Below are positions 1 through 9,083 of a DNA stretch of 64,000 nucleotides, in pieces. The notes beneath the pieces were generated by a model. That model was not told the origin of the DNA and made no database searches. It saw only the letters and a program-made list of their open reading frames with translations. The position numbers were made by a program, and so were the translations under genes. Position 1 is the first letter of the stretch, and every line of letters begins with the position of its first letter. Source of the DNA: Verrucomicrobiales bacterium (GTDB lineage Bacteria; Verrucomicrobiota; Verrucomicrobiia; Limisphaerales; CAIMTB01); NCBI GenBank assembly GCA_016795425.1, contig JAEUHG010000001.1, forward strand, positions 62,001 to 126,000. Reading direction: 5' to 3'.

Positions 1-148
1 GCTCAACAATTTACACGAATCACAACTCAACCCCTCCGTCGCTCAACCCACCCACCCTTCTTCCGCTGCCACCCCCTTTTGATCCTCCCGAGCAGTCAGA
101 CGTGAGCCCAGACTTTATACCGCGCCCCGCGCCACGCATCATCGCGCC

Positions 149-1210
149 ATGACCTGCCCACATCCACTCCGCCGCCAACTCCGCTGCGTAACGCACCGCG
201 TCCTTCGCATGTTCGCGGTTCTTTGTGTTGGCATCGTCGTCTCCGCGACGTCGCCTGCCGCATCAACCAATGGGCGCCCCACACCGGTCATCCTCGATAC
301 CGATATCGGCGACGACATCGATGATACGTGGGCCTTGGGCCTTCTCCTTCGTTGTCCGGAACTCGACGTCAAGCTGGTGGTTGGTGATTACGGCCGCCCT
401 CAGTACCGTGCGCGGCTGTTGGGTAAGCTCCTGCAGTCCATGGGGCGGTCCGACATCCCCATCGGTATCGGTATCGAGGTCGCCGGCGTGGGAGGTGAAG
501 AATCCCAGGGGCCGTGGTTGGAAGGCTACGACCTCGCCACCTACCCGGGGAAGGTCCACCCAGATGGGGTTCAATCGATGATCGACGTTATCATGGCGTC
601 GCCCGAACCCATCACGCTCATTGCCATCGGTCCGTTATCCAACATCGCGGAGGCTCTATCGCGGGAACCCCGGATCGCCCACCGCGCACGGTTCGTCGGG
701 ATGCATGGCAGCCTTCGTGTGGGGTATGGGGGAAGCACGAATATCGCCGCTGAATGGAACGTGAAATGTTCCCCCGGTGCCTGCCAGAAAGCACTCTCGG
801 CGACTTGGGACGTCCGGATCACTCCACTCGATACCTGTGGACGCGTCCAACTCGATGGACCGCAGTTCGCCCGTCTACGCGACTCGGGCGATCCCATCGC
901 CAAGATCATTCTCGAAAACTACCGCGTGTGGGCCGGCCGACGTAAGGATCTGGCTCCCAAAGACGTAAACGAACGCTCCTCCACGCTCTTCGACTGCGTT
1001 GCCATCTATCTGGCCGCGTCCCGTGGCGCGGATTTCTGTCGCCTGGAGACGCTCCCCGTCCGAGTGACCGACGACGGCTTCACCCGCATTTCCGAAGGCG
1101 CTAAGACCATGACGGCCGCCACTTCCTGGCGAGATCTCGGAGCATTCAATCAATGGATGGTTGACCGGTTGACCACCCCTCTTCCGCCCGCGAAACCACC
1201 GACCCGATGA
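149..1210 (+). CDS. Exported inosine/uridine-preferring nucleoside hydrolase
   Basis: A 353-residue protein of the nucleoside hydrolase family, which cleaves the N-glycosidic bond of ribonucleosides. The family's calcium-binding Asp cluster is visible as DTDIGDDIDD shortly after the signal region, and the mid-protein segment ITLIAIGPLSNIAEAL is the usual family strand. The C-terminal part (ERSSTLFDCVAIYLA) resembles the region that carries the last conserved acidic residue. An N-terminal Arg-rich stretch followed by a hydrophobic run ending in Ala-Ala-Ser suggests export. An alternative ATG at 209 gives a tighter signal peptide. Exported members scavenge nucleosides outside the cytoplasm; that role is inferred. 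The gene stands alone, with a hairpin just after the stop. Confidence 0.88.
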   Translation: MTCPHPLRRQLRCVTHRVLRMFAVLCVGIVVSATSPAASTNGRPTPVILDTDIGDDIDDTWALGLLLRCPELDVKLVVGDYGRPQYRARLLGKLLQSMGRSDIPIGIGIEVAGVGGEESQGPWLEGYDLATYPGKVHPDGVQSMIDVIMASPEPITLIAIGPLSNIAEALSREPRIAHRARFVGMHGSLRVGYGGSTNIAAEWNVKCSPGACQKALSATWDVRITPLDTCGRVQLDGPQFARLRDSGDPIAKIILENYRVWAGRRKDLAPKDVNERSSTLFDCVAIYLAASRGADFCRLETLPVRVTDDGFTRISEGAKTMTAATSWRDLGAFNQWMVDRLTTPLPPAKPPTR

Positions 1211-1214
1211 TCAA

Positions 1215-1239
1215 CTGACGTCGATTTCTCGGACGTCAG
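1215..1239 (+). terminator. Hairpin after the nucleoside hydrolase gene
   Basis: An exact 8-base inverted repeat (CTGACGTC and GACGTCAG) with a 9-base loop starts five bases after the stop codon. No T-tract follows, so it may be an mRNA-end hairpin or a binding site instead of a classic intrinsic terminator. Confidence 0.4.
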
Positions 1240-1445
1240 AATCGGGGTCCACCGACAGAAGCCAAAACTCTCACGACGTATCGATGTCGTCTCATGGCCC
1301 GTCCGCGGGGCAACGAATGGAGTGGAAACCGTAGAATCCTTTCGTATTCATCGACGACGACCAAGGGGAGTTTGTGCGATCGAGCCATCAATAACCTGAC
1401 ACCCAGGCATTAAGGCGGTACCGATTCCACCGATACAGGCGGTGG

Positions 1446-3392
1446 GTGAGCCACGTCTTCTACGAACTCAAGGTCTCCGGAAAGCTCCCGTCGCCCAATG
1501 GCGTCGGCATGAAGATTCTCCAATTGACCCAAGAGGCCGACAGCACCCTCGATGAGATCAGCAAGGTTATTCGATCCGACCCCGCCCTGACCGGGCGCAT
1601 TCTCAAAGTGGCTCATGCTTCCGTAGGCAACAACGGATCCGGCCGTCCCTCGGCCGCCCAACTCGACGAGGCATTGTTGCGCCTTGGCTTCTCGTCGCTT
1701 CGCGATCTCGCCCTGGGTTTCTCCCTGCTTTCCGGCAACGCCCGGTCGGTCTGCCAGGGATTCGATTACCCGCGCTTCTGGCATACCTCCCTGGGGAGAG
1801 CAGTGGCCGCTCAGCAACTCACCGAGACCCGCGACGGCTGCGCCGGTTCGGAAAGCTATGTCTGCGGTCTGCTCTGCGGCATCGGCCGACTTGGCCTCGC
1901 TTCCGCCCACCCCGAGCGTTATACGCGCGTGCTCGAATCCAACGCCGCCTCCGACAGCAATGACCTCGCTCGGCTCGAGGTCGAGGCGTTTGGCATCTGC
2001 CATCGCGAGTTGACCGAAGCCATGCTTTGCGACTGGGGATTCCCCAAACACCTCGCCCGTGCGGCAGCAACTTATGATCGACGCGACGAGGGATCGAGCG
2101 ACTCCCAGGATCGCCTCAGCATCCTGCGTCGCATCCTCAACCTCGCGGAACGCCTTGCCACGCTCATCGATAAGGAGTCCGGGTCTTCGGAGGGCCGGCA
2201 GGAAGCCGACGAACTCCGCGCGACATTCGCCGATCTGGACATCCCAGCCGATCAGGTTTCGCCCTCGATTTCGGCGATTCGAACCGCCTGGAAGGAATGG
2301 AGCGCACTGCTCAATTTGGCGCCGGCATCGACTCCCACGCGGACCGGACGCCCCGTCTCCGGTGCCGCGACCGCCACCGCTCCAGCGGCCCAGAATTCTG
2401 TCGACTCCCCTTCCGGATCGGCGGCGGTCAGAAAGTCTTCCGGAACCCTCGTGGTTCTCAGCGGGGACGACCGGGTCGCTTCCACCATCAGCGACTTCAT
2501 CCGTACCTGGGAGTACGACGTGCTTCGAGCGAGGAACACCCGATCGGCGGTGGGTTTGGTGCTCAATCAAACGCCGCAAATCGTCGTGGCGGCCGGCACT
2601 GCCGAAGCCATGGAACTGAGCGCCGCCTTGCGAACCTTCGAGGCCGGCCGATCGATCTACATCCTCCTGGCAACGCCCCACCACGATCCAAAGCGCATCC
2701 TCAAAGCTCTCGAGGCCGGGGTAGACGACTTCGTCATCCTTCCAGCCAAAGAGGGCGAAGACGTCCTGCGCCTTCGCATGGTGGAACGTGCTCTGGAACT
2801 GCGCCGCCGCCTGGACGGCCGCGAAAAGAGCCTGCAGAAGAGTCTGGCCGAACTCGCTGTCGCCAATCGAAAGCTCCGCCGGGCCGCCATGACCGACGCC
2901 TTGACCCAACTCCCGAATCGCCGATTCGCGGAGGAGTCCCTGAAGGAAGAATGGGCGGCCGCCGAGGAACGCAAGACCGATCTGGGGGTCATCTTCGTCG
3001 ACCTGGATCGCTTCAAGTCGGTGAACGACACCTACGGCCATTTGGTCGGCGACTTGGTATTGGCAACGATCGCCCGTTTGTTTCGCGAAGAGACACGGGC
3101 TCTCGATGTCGCCTGCCGTTACGGCGGCGAGGAGTTCCTCATCCTGTGTCCCGATACCGACCTTCCAGGGGTCGCGCGATGCGCCGAACGCCTGCGTGAA
3201 CGCGTGGCCAGCACCACCATCGATCTTCCAGGGGGCCCTCAGTCCTTCACCATCAGCCTCGGTGTTGCCACGCGGCTCATGGGCCCGGCCGCCATTCCAA
3301 CCGCCGAAGCGTTGGTCGAACTGGCCGACCAGGCCGCCTACGTGTCCAAACGAACCGGACGCAACCGCGTCACCCTCGCCACCCAGGCCTGA
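1446..3392 (+). CDS. HDOD / pseudo-receiver / GGDEF diguanylate cyclase
   Basis: A 648-residue signalling protein. Residues about 10-200 form an HDOD domain. Residues about 335-455 look like a response-regulator receiver, but the phospho-acceptor Asp position reads Ala (QIVVAAGTAEAM) and the conserved Lys position is also lost (DDFVILPA), so it is probably a non-phosphorylated pseudo-receiver. A helical linker (EKSLQKSLAEL) leads into a GGDEF domain with active-site GGEEF at 560-564, preceded by RALD, an RxxD inhibitory site at the canonical five-residue spacing. It should make c-di-GMP with product inhibition. The start is GTG at 1446. The gene is convergent with the EAL gene and lies about 1.1 kb before the pilus-like cluster, whose ATPase carries a c-di-GMP-binding motif. 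Confidence 0.9.
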   Translation: MSHVFYELKVSGKLPSPNGVGMKILQLTQEADSTLDEISKVIRSDPALTGRILKVAHASVGNNGSGRPSAAQLDEALLRLGFSSLRDLALGFSLLSGNARSVCQGFDYPRFWHTSLGRAVAAQQLTETRDGCAGSESYVCGLLCGIGRLGLASAHPERYTRVLESNAASDSNDLARLEVEAFGICHRELTEAMLCDWGFPKHLARAAATYDRRDEGSSDSQDRLSILRRILNLAERLATLIDKESGSSEGRQEADELRATFADLDIPADQVSPSISAIRTAWKEWSALLNLAPASTPTRTGRPVSGAATATAPAAQNSVDSPSGSAAVRKSSGTLVVLSGDDRVASTISDFIRTWEYDVLRARNTRSAVGLVLNQTPQIVVAAGTAEAMELSAALRTFEAGRSIYILLATPHHDPKRILKALEAGVDDFVILPAKEGEDVLRLRMVERALELRRRLDGREKSLQKSLAELAVANRKLRRAAMTDALTQLPNRRFAEESLKEEWAAAEERKTDLGVIFVDLDRFKSVNDTYGHLVGDLVLATIARLFREETRALDVACRYGGEEFLILCPDTDLPGVARCAERLRERVASTTIDLPGGPQSFTISLGVATRLMGPAAIPTAEALVELADQAAYVSKRTGRNRVTLATQA

Positions 3393-3398
3393 CCCGAC

Positions 3399-4196
3399 TC
3401 AAGCGCCACGGGCCAAATCCACCCCGGACGCCTGCTCGAGAAATCCAAGCGTGGCTTCGATCGGCATCGGCCGCGCAATCTGATAACCCTGCAGTCGGAG
3501 AAATCCCACCTCCCGCAGCAGGGCGGTCAGTTCCACGTCTTCCACTCCTTCCGCCACCGATTCGATCTCCAGCGCTTCCGCCAGTTCGAGAATCGACTGC
3601 AGCATCCGCTTCACGCGCGAGTCCCGCACCCGCTGGCACAACCGCATGTCGACTTTGAGTTCCGACAACGGCAAATCGACCAGACAATGATACGAGGCGT
3701 AGCCGGCGCCAAAATCATCCAGCGACCAACGGAAGCCCCTGGACACCGCTTCGCGCATCACTTCGCACACTCCCGGCGACTCCAGAAATGCCTCGCGCTC
3801 GGTGACTTCCAAAGTGATCCATCCCGGTGCTACGCCATGTTCGGCGGCAATCTCAGTGAGGGTGCTGCAAAAGTCCTTCTCCAAGACCTGTCCCCGCGAG
3901 ACGTTCAGCGAAACACCGACGTCCCAACCCGCCGCCCGCCATCTGGACAAGGCGCCGAGCGCCAAATCGGCCAGGTGCCGGGCTATCGCACCAATCAAAC
4001 CGTTCTGCTCTGCCAAGGGGATGAAGTCATGGGGCGGGACCCACCCCAAATCCGGGTCGTTCCACCGGGCCAGGCTCTCAAAGCCCGTCACCCCGAGATC
4101 ACGGCCGCTGACGATCGGCTGATAGAAAGCGGTGAGGCGGCGATCCCGTACGGCACGGGTCAATCGCTCCAATAGCTGGCTTCCCTGCAACGACAT
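3399..4196 (-). CDS. Stand-alone EAL-domain c-di-GMP phosphodiesterase
   Basis: A 265-residue protein that is almost entirely an EAL domain, expected to hydrolyse c-di-GMP to pGpG. The catalytic signature is intact: ESL in place of EAL, SLNVS, LEVTE, DDFGAGY, LKVD, AEGVE and QGYQIARP, so the metal-binding Glu and Asp residues and the catalytic Gln are present. There is no sensory or membrane domain. The ATG at 4196 is directly preceded by an in-frame GTG at 4199. It converges with the diguanylate cyclase gene with a six-base gap between the stops, which gives a synthesis/degradation pair beside the pilus-like cluster. Confidence in the family is high; the link to the cluster is inference. Confidence 0.92.
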   Translation of the reverse strand: MSLQGSQLLERLTRAVRDRRLTAFYQPIVSGRDLGVTGFESLARWNDPDLGWVPPHDFIPLAEQNGLIGAIARHLADLALGALSRWRAAGWDVGVSLNVSRGQVLEKDFCSTLTEIAAEHGVAPGWITLEVTEREAFLESPGVCEVMREAVSRGFRWSLDDFGAGYASYHCLVDLPLSELKVDMRLCQRVRDSRVKRMLQSILELAEALEIESVAEGVEDVELTALLREVGFLRLQGYQIARPMPIEATLGFLEQASGVDLARGA

Positions 4197-4492
4197 CACG
4201 TCGGTATCGGCTGCCCCAATCCGTCCCCTGAGCGTGAATCCAATCGAACGGAAAAACCCTCATTCATTGTCATGAAATCCCATCGAATCACGCCTCTAAT
4301 CCCCGGAACCATACGCCGTTCGCTTCAGGGCAATGGCCGATACTCCTGGTACTGAATTTCCTACATAACCAACCGGACACTCCCACCGGGCCTTAAGGAA
4401 CGTTCCATAACGCCGATGAGTTTCGGGTGCGACGGCTCCGTTGCCGTGGGCATGTTTTTTCCGAATGTGCAACCCAACAGCGACCTGCCAAA

Positions 4493-5146
4493 ATGAAAGT
4501 TCCTCAGCCAACTAGGCATCGAAACGGATTCACTCTGATTGAAATCATCGGGGTCATCGCCCTGGTAGCCCTGCTCGCCGCCATCCTCGCCCCCCGTGTC
4601 ACCGGAGTGGTCTCACGCGGAAAGGTGAGCAGCACCGCCGAAGGCATCGCCAGTCTGAAAACCGCCACCGCCGATTACATCGCCAAGAATTCCTCCCTGC
4701 CGCTCCGAGCCGGAACAGGCTCAACCAACAACGCGGTCGCCACCGGACGTTTCGACGCCGATCTGGTTGCGGGTGGATTCACCGAGAAGCTCTTTTCCTG
4801 CGGCATCGGAACCCAAACTTTTGACGAATCAGAATTGACCAGCCGCACCCACGTGCGCTCCCAGACGGTGTCCACCAGTGCCTCCATCACCGCGCCAACA
4901 TCGACCGCCGGTGGGACAGGCTTCGACCTGGACCGGGATGCCAACACCGCGGACTTCAGCACCGGGCAGGTCGTGGTCTCAGCCTTCATACCTGGCGTGA
5001 GCATCGCCGACGCGATCGCGCTGAACAAACAGGTCGACGGCGACGTCAACACCGGCACGGGTGCCGACTCCGTGGGACGCTGCCTCTACAGCGCCGTCGA
5101 CGCCGATAACAAGGTCACGGTCTACGTCTACATCGCCCACTACTGA
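4493..5146 (+). CDS. Type II secretion / type IV pilus pseudopilin (class III signal)
   Basis: A 217-residue pseudopilin. The N terminus has a short basic leader, then the prepilin peptidase site G12|FTLIE with the conserved Glu5 of the mature protein, followed by a hydrophobic helix (IGVIALVALLAAI) that would hold the subunit in the membrane and in the filament. The C-terminal half is Thr/Ser/Asp-rich and resembles no family I recognise with certainty. The ATG at 4493 is chosen because it gives a leader of normal length; an upstream in-frame start at 4427 would add 22 unlikely residues. It is the first gene of a same-strand cluster that continues to 14955 and could be the major pseudopilin. 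No prepilin peptidase is in the window. Confidence 0.85.
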   Translation: MKVPQPTRHRNGFTLIEIIGVIALVALLAAILAPRVTGVVSRGKVSSTAEGIASLKTATADYIAKNSSLPLRAGTGSTNNAVATGRFDADLVAGGFTEKLFSCGIGTQTFDESELTSRTHVRSQTVSTSASITAPTSTAGGTGFDLDRDANTADFSTGQVVVSAFIPGVSIADAIALNKQVDGDVNTGTGADSVGRCLYSAVDADNKVTVYVYIAHY

Positions 5147-5291
5147 CCGTGGAGAGACCACACTGGCCTGCCTTGGCTGACGTCTTTTCGGGAAGATCCG
5201 GTTTGCCCATGATGTCCATCGGTCCCTCCGACTGATTCCCACGGCCGGCCGTCGTCGCGTCCCCACTCAACGGGATCTCCGACGCCCCACG

Positions 5292-6965
5292 ATGGCTCCC
5301 TCAGTTGCAAATCCCCGGTTGGGTGATTGGCTGGTCCACCACGGCCATGTCAGTCCCGCCCAATTGGACCTCGCTCTGCGCGAGCAGAAGCGGGAAGGAA
5401 AACTCCTCGGCGAGGCCTTGCTCGATCTTGGCTTCGTCACCCAGGACATCCTGGCGCAGTTCCTGGCGAGGAAATCACAGACCCAAACCATTGAGGTCCG
5501 GCACCTCTCCATTCCCCGCGACCTTCTCGACCTTATCCCCGAGACCACGGCGAGGCGGCTGATCGCTCTTCCGGTCGAACGCGACGGCAATGAACTCACG
5601 GTGGCCATCGCCGATCCGCTCGACGTGGCGGCCTTCGATCACCTGGAACAAACCACGGGCCTGACGGTGCGCCTGCTCGCCGCACCCGCCGGCGACTTGC
5701 AGGAAGCCATCGAACGGCTCTACGAATCGCGACAATCGGTCGAGGAGATCGTCGACGAATTGCTCCGACTCGGAACCGATCGGCTCGCCCACACCACGGA
5801 AAAGGATGCACCCGCGATCCGGCTCTGTGATCGCATCCTGCAGGAAGCCGTACAGCGTGGCGCCAGCGATATCCACGTGCATCCCGAAGAAAAGGTCATC
5901 CGCGTTCGCTTCCGTCAGGACGGCCTGCTTGACGCGGGTTTCCTTGTTCCGAAACCCATTCAACCCGCCCTCGTCGCACGCTTCAAAATCCTCGGTGGAA
6001 TGGATATCGCGGAAAGTCGGCGCACCCAGGACGGACGGGGCAAGGTGGTCATTGGCGGGCGCGAGATTGGATTGCGGTTCTCCTCGTTGCCCACTTCGTT
6101 TGGCGAGAGCCTCGTCCTGCGCATCCTGGATCGATCGAATCTGCGCCTGGACCTGGGAAGCCTCGGTTTTGACCCGGTTCTCGAACAGCGCTTTCGGGAT
6201 CTGCTGAAACTGCCGCACGGCATCGTCCTGGTCACCGGCCCGACCGGCAGCGGCAAAACCACCACCCTCTATTCGGCCCTCACACAGATCGACGGCACAC
6301 GACACAGCATCTTCACGCTCGAGGATCCGGTGGAATTCCAGCTCCCTCTGATCCGGCAATCCCAGATCAACGAAACGGTCGGACTTACCTTCGCCGACGG
6401 GCTGCGAACGCTCTTGAGACAGGACCCGGATGTGATCCTGGTGGGGGAAACCCGCGACACCGAGACGGCTCAGCTCATGATTCGTGCAGCCTTAACCGGG
6501 CATCTTGTCTTTTCGACTCTCCATACCAACGACGCCCTCGGAGCCATACCGCGCCTCCTCGATCTCGGCGTGCCTGCCTATCTGCTCGCTCCCACACTGC
6601 GCGGAATCCTCGCCCAGCGACTGGTCCGCCGCCTCTGCAGGCACTGTCGCCAACCCGACCCGGAAGCGCCTCAACGCCTCGCCTCGCTAAAGACCGTGAT
6701 TCCGCCCGTTGCCGACCCCAAGCCATGCCGACCGGTCGGATGCGACCATTGTCACGGCTCGGGCTTCTCCGGCCGCGTCGGAATTCACGAATTAGTCGTG
6801 ATCGATGCTGACTTTCGGTCCGCCATCGCGGCCGGTGAATCCGCGGAGATTCTTGCCCAATACGCCAGGGACCGAGGCTTCCGAACCCTCCTTGACGATG
6901 GACTCACCAAGGTTCTGCGAGGACACACCACTCTCGAAGAAGTCATCGATTCCACCGGCTGCTAA
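5292..6965 (+). CDS. GspE/PilB-type assembly ATPase with MshEN c-di-GMP-binding domain
   Basis: A 557-residue hexameric-motor ATPase that would power pseudopilus or pilus assembly from the cytoplasm. Residues 9-32 (RLG...LV..G......L...L..Q) followed by a five-residue linker and LG...L..LG......L at 39-58 match the tandem MshEN motif that binds c-di-GMP in MshE-type ATPases; the last Gln of the second repeat is Lys61 here. Walker A is GPTGSGKT at 316-323, with an Asp box, the Walker B-like DVILVGETRD and a His box (STLHTND) after it. A four-Cys zinc site is visible as CRHC and CDHC near residues 440-485. The gene lies between pseudopilin and platform genes, with eight bases to the next start. 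Confidence 0.95.
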   Translation: MAPSVANPRLGDWLVHHGHVSPAQLDLALREQKREGKLLGEALLDLGFVTQDILAQFLARKSQTQTIEVRHLSIPRDLLDLIPETTARRLIALPVERDGNELTVAIADPLDVAAFDHLEQTTGLTVRLLAAPAGDLQEAIERLYESRQSVEEIVDELLRLGTDRLAHTTEKDAPAIRLCDRILQEAVQRGASDIHVHPEEKVIRVRFRQDGLLDAGFLVPKPIQPALVARFKILGGMDIAESRRTQDGRGKVVIGGREIGLRFSSLPTSFGESLVLRILDRSNLRLDLGSLGFDPVLEQRFRDLLKLPHGIVLVTGPTGSGKTTTLYSALTQIDGTRHSIFTLEDPVEFQLPLIRQSQINETVGLTFADGLRTLLRQDPDVILVGETRDTETAQLMIRAALTGHLVFSTLHTNDALGAIPRLLDLGVPAYLLAPTLRGILAQRLVRRLCRHCRQPDPEAPQRLASLKTVIPPVADPKPCRPVGCDHCHGSGFSGRVGIHELVVIDADFRSAIAAGESAEILAQYARDRGFRTLLDDGLTKVLRGHTTLEEVIDSTGC

Positions 6966-6972
6966 TCCCCTC

Positions 6973-8184
6973 ATGCCCACCTTTCGCTACAAAGCCGTCG
7001 ATGGTCGCGGACGAACGCACCGGGGAAAATGCAATGCCCCTTCCGAGGACGCACTGAGCGCTTCCCTGCGGAACCAGGGACTCTGGCTTGCGGAATCCGA
7101 ATCCCATCATCCCGCGAAGTCCGGCCCACCCCCGGTGATCTCATCCCGCGCGATTCCGCGGAGGATCCTGGTCCAGTTCTTCCTCTCCCTCGGCCTGCAA
7201 CTAAAGGCCGGCGTGCCGGTTCACACCGCGCTGGCATTCGGCCAGGCCGATCACACGCATCATGCGTTCCGCTCCATCCATGCCGATCTCGTGGAACGAG
7301 TGCGTGCAGGGATCAGCCTGAGCGAAGCATTCAGCGTCCATTCCCGTGCTTTCACTCCCCTGGTCATCAATCTGATCCGCGCCGGGGAATCCAGCGGCAA
7401 CCTCGCCGGAGCCTGCGATGAAGTCCGTGCCCACTTGGAGTGGTCCGACCGCATCGCCGCCGACGTTCGCCAAGCCCTGGTCTACCCGGTGGTGGTGCTG
7501 TGCGCCGTAGGGGTGTTCTTCTTCATCGTCTTTTCGTTCTTCATCCCGCGCTTCTCCGGTGTGCTCAGGGAATTGGGGGTTCCTCTTCCGGCGATTACGC
7601 GGGCGATGATCGCGATCAGCGAATTTCTCCGGCTCCATCATGTCGCCGTCTTCGCCACCGTCGTCGCCGTGGTCCTGGGAGCGGCCCTCGCGCACAGGCT
7701 CTCACCGCGGGTGAGGCACCTCGCCGACGCCGCCAAAATGAGGATCCCACTATTCGGCCCCATCCTTTGCCAGATCTGTTTGTCGCGCTTTCTGCAAAAC
7801 CTCTCCAGTCTCTATCGCTCCGGCATACCGCTGCTCGATGCACTGCGCCTCTGCCAGTCCCTGGTCGGCAACCGAATCCTCGAACAAGGTGTCGCGCAGA
7901 TCGAAGAAGGCGTGCGCGCCGGACGCTCCCTCCACGCCACCATGTCGGATCTCCCCATCTTCCCACCCATGGTGCTCCAAATGACGTCCCTGGGCGAAAC
8001 GACCGGGACCCTGGATCAATCCCTTCAAAGCGTCGCCGACTATTACAACGTGATGATCCCGCGGTCGGTGAAGCGACTCTTCACCCTCCTCGAACCGACG
8101 TTGATCCTGTTCCTGCTCGTCCTGGTCGGCATCGTCGCTCTTTCCGTCTTCCTTCCCATCGCCTCCGCGCTGGAAGCACGATGA
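6973..8184 (+). CDS. GspF/PilC inner-membrane platform protein
   Basis: A 403-residue polytopic protein of the GspF/PilC family, the inner-membrane platform on which pilins are assembled. It starts with the family-typical MPTFRYKAVDGRGR, then has two GspF domains, each with the conserved FF..L...L.AG.P pattern (QFFLSLGLQLKAGVPV and RFLQNLSSLYRSGIPLLDAL) and Gly-Glu-Ser/Thr motifs (RAGESSGNLAG, LGETTGTLDQ). Three strong hydrophobic spans are visible: two in the centre and one at the C terminus (LILFLLVLVGIVALSVFLP). The start at 6973 lies eight bases after the ATPase stop and was preferred over an upstream in-frame ATG inside that gene. The stop overlaps the next start (ATGA). Confidence 0.94.
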   Translation: MPTFRYKAVDGRGRTHRGKCNAPSEDALSASLRNQGLWLAESESHHPAKSGPPPVISSRAIPRRILVQFFLSLGLQLKAGVPVHTALAFGQADHTHHAFRSIHADLVERVRAGISLSEAFSVHSRAFTPLVINLIRAGESSGNLAGACDEVRAHLEWSDRIAADVRQALVYPVVVLCAVGVFFFIVFSFFIPRFSGVLRELGVPLPAITRAMIAISEFLRLHHVAVFATVVAVVLGAALAHRLSPRVRHLADAAKMRIPLFGPILCQICLSRFLQNLSSLYRSGIPLLDALRLCQSLVGNRILEQGVAQIEEGVRAGRSLHATMSDLPIFPPMVLQMTSLGETTGTLDQSLQSVADYYNVMIPRSVKRLFTLLEPTLILFLLVLVGIVALSVFLPIASALEAR

Positions 8185-9083
8185 ACACACCCCATCCAGC
8201 TTCGGTCCTCACGATGTGGCCACACGCCGGTCCGTATAAACACGGACCCGCCCGGGCATTCACTCTGATCGAAATGATCGGAGTGCTGACCCTGGTGGCC
8301 ATCTTGGCTGCCGTCTTCACCCCGAGTCTCGCCCAGCAACTGAGCCGGGCGAATGCCAGCAAGGAGGAATCCATGCTGACGACACTCACCGACGGCCTGC
8401 TCGCGTCCATCGCCGCTCAGCAATCCATCCCCGGACCCAACACGTGGGTCTCGCGCGTCGCCTCCATGACCGGACTCGCCTCCAACGAAGTAGCTCGCAC
8501 CCGACCTTCCGACGCCTCCACCGCGAGGATCTACCTGATTCACCCGAACTTCAGCCCGTGTCTCGGTGCTTCGCCCGGCGTTTCCGACCCCATCTGGAGC
8601 CAGAGTTCCACCGGCGCCGTCACGGTGGCGGAGGCGAGGATCATGATCCTGAGTGTTCACAAACCCGGCCTCGCCCTTCCCGTCTCCAGCGGAGCCGCGT
8701 CGTCCGCCGCCGCTTTCGATGCCATCTGGAACTGGACCTACGATCCCACCACCGATGCCCCGCCCTCCGGTTGGCCGTCCAACTGGAACGGCAATGGAGA
8801 GTACCTGCATGTGGGCCGCATCAATCTCATGTCCAACTTCCAACGGGCGACCTTCAGCAACAGTGGCTACCCCGACGCCCTTCCTTTCATCAGCGCCGGC
8901 TCATCGTCGATCGCAGTCCTCGATGCCGCTCACGCCTTCGAGGGGTTTTACCTCAATGGCACGCTCCTCCGACTCTACGAGCACAATCCCGAGGATACCA
9001 CCGAGGGCGACCTCAATCTGAGTCATACGGTTCAAGGCCCCGTGAACTTCGTTTACGATGGTGAACACTGGTCTTCCGAATAA
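8181..9083 (+). CDS. Pseudopilin with Ala at the -1 cleavage position
   Basis: A 300-residue pseudopilin-like protein. A 26-residue leader ends in A26|FTLIEMIGV, so the prepilin motif and Glu5 are present but the usual Gly at -1 is Ala, a change prepilin peptidases can tolerate. A hydrophobic helix follows. The large C-terminal domain shares blocks with the next protein: IPGPN, FDAIWNWTYDP, APPSGWPS.WN and a Tyr/Leu-rich segment near the end, so the two genes are tandem paralogues. The start codon overlaps the platform-gene stop (ATGA) and the end overlaps the next start by 26 bases, indicating translational coupling. Its likely place is as a minor pseudopilin near the filament tip. Confidence 0.82.
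   Translation: MNTPHPASVLTMWPHAGPYKHGPARAFTLIEMIGVLTLVAILAAVFTPSLAQQLSRANASKEESMLTTLTDGLLASIAAQQSIPGPNTWVSRVASMTGLASNEVARTRPSDASTARIYLIHPNFSPCLGASPGVSDPIWSQSSTGAVTVAEARIMILSVHKPGLALPVSSGAASSAAAFDAIWNWTYDPTTDAPPSGWPSNWNGNGEYLHVGRINLMSNFQRATFSNSGYPDALPFISAGSSSIAVLDAAHAFEGFYLNGTLLRLYEHNPEDTTEGDLNLSHTVQGPVNFVYDGEHWSSE

Noticed and set aside
1410-3041. Antisense open frame of about 540 codons within the diguanylate cyclase gene
   Set aside because: No recognisable domain, and the sense strand encodes intact HDOD and GGDEF motifs.
4397-4406. Palindrome GGAACGTTCC upstream of the first pseudopilin
   Set aside because: Ten bases only and no second copy seen nearby, so it is not distinguishable from chance.
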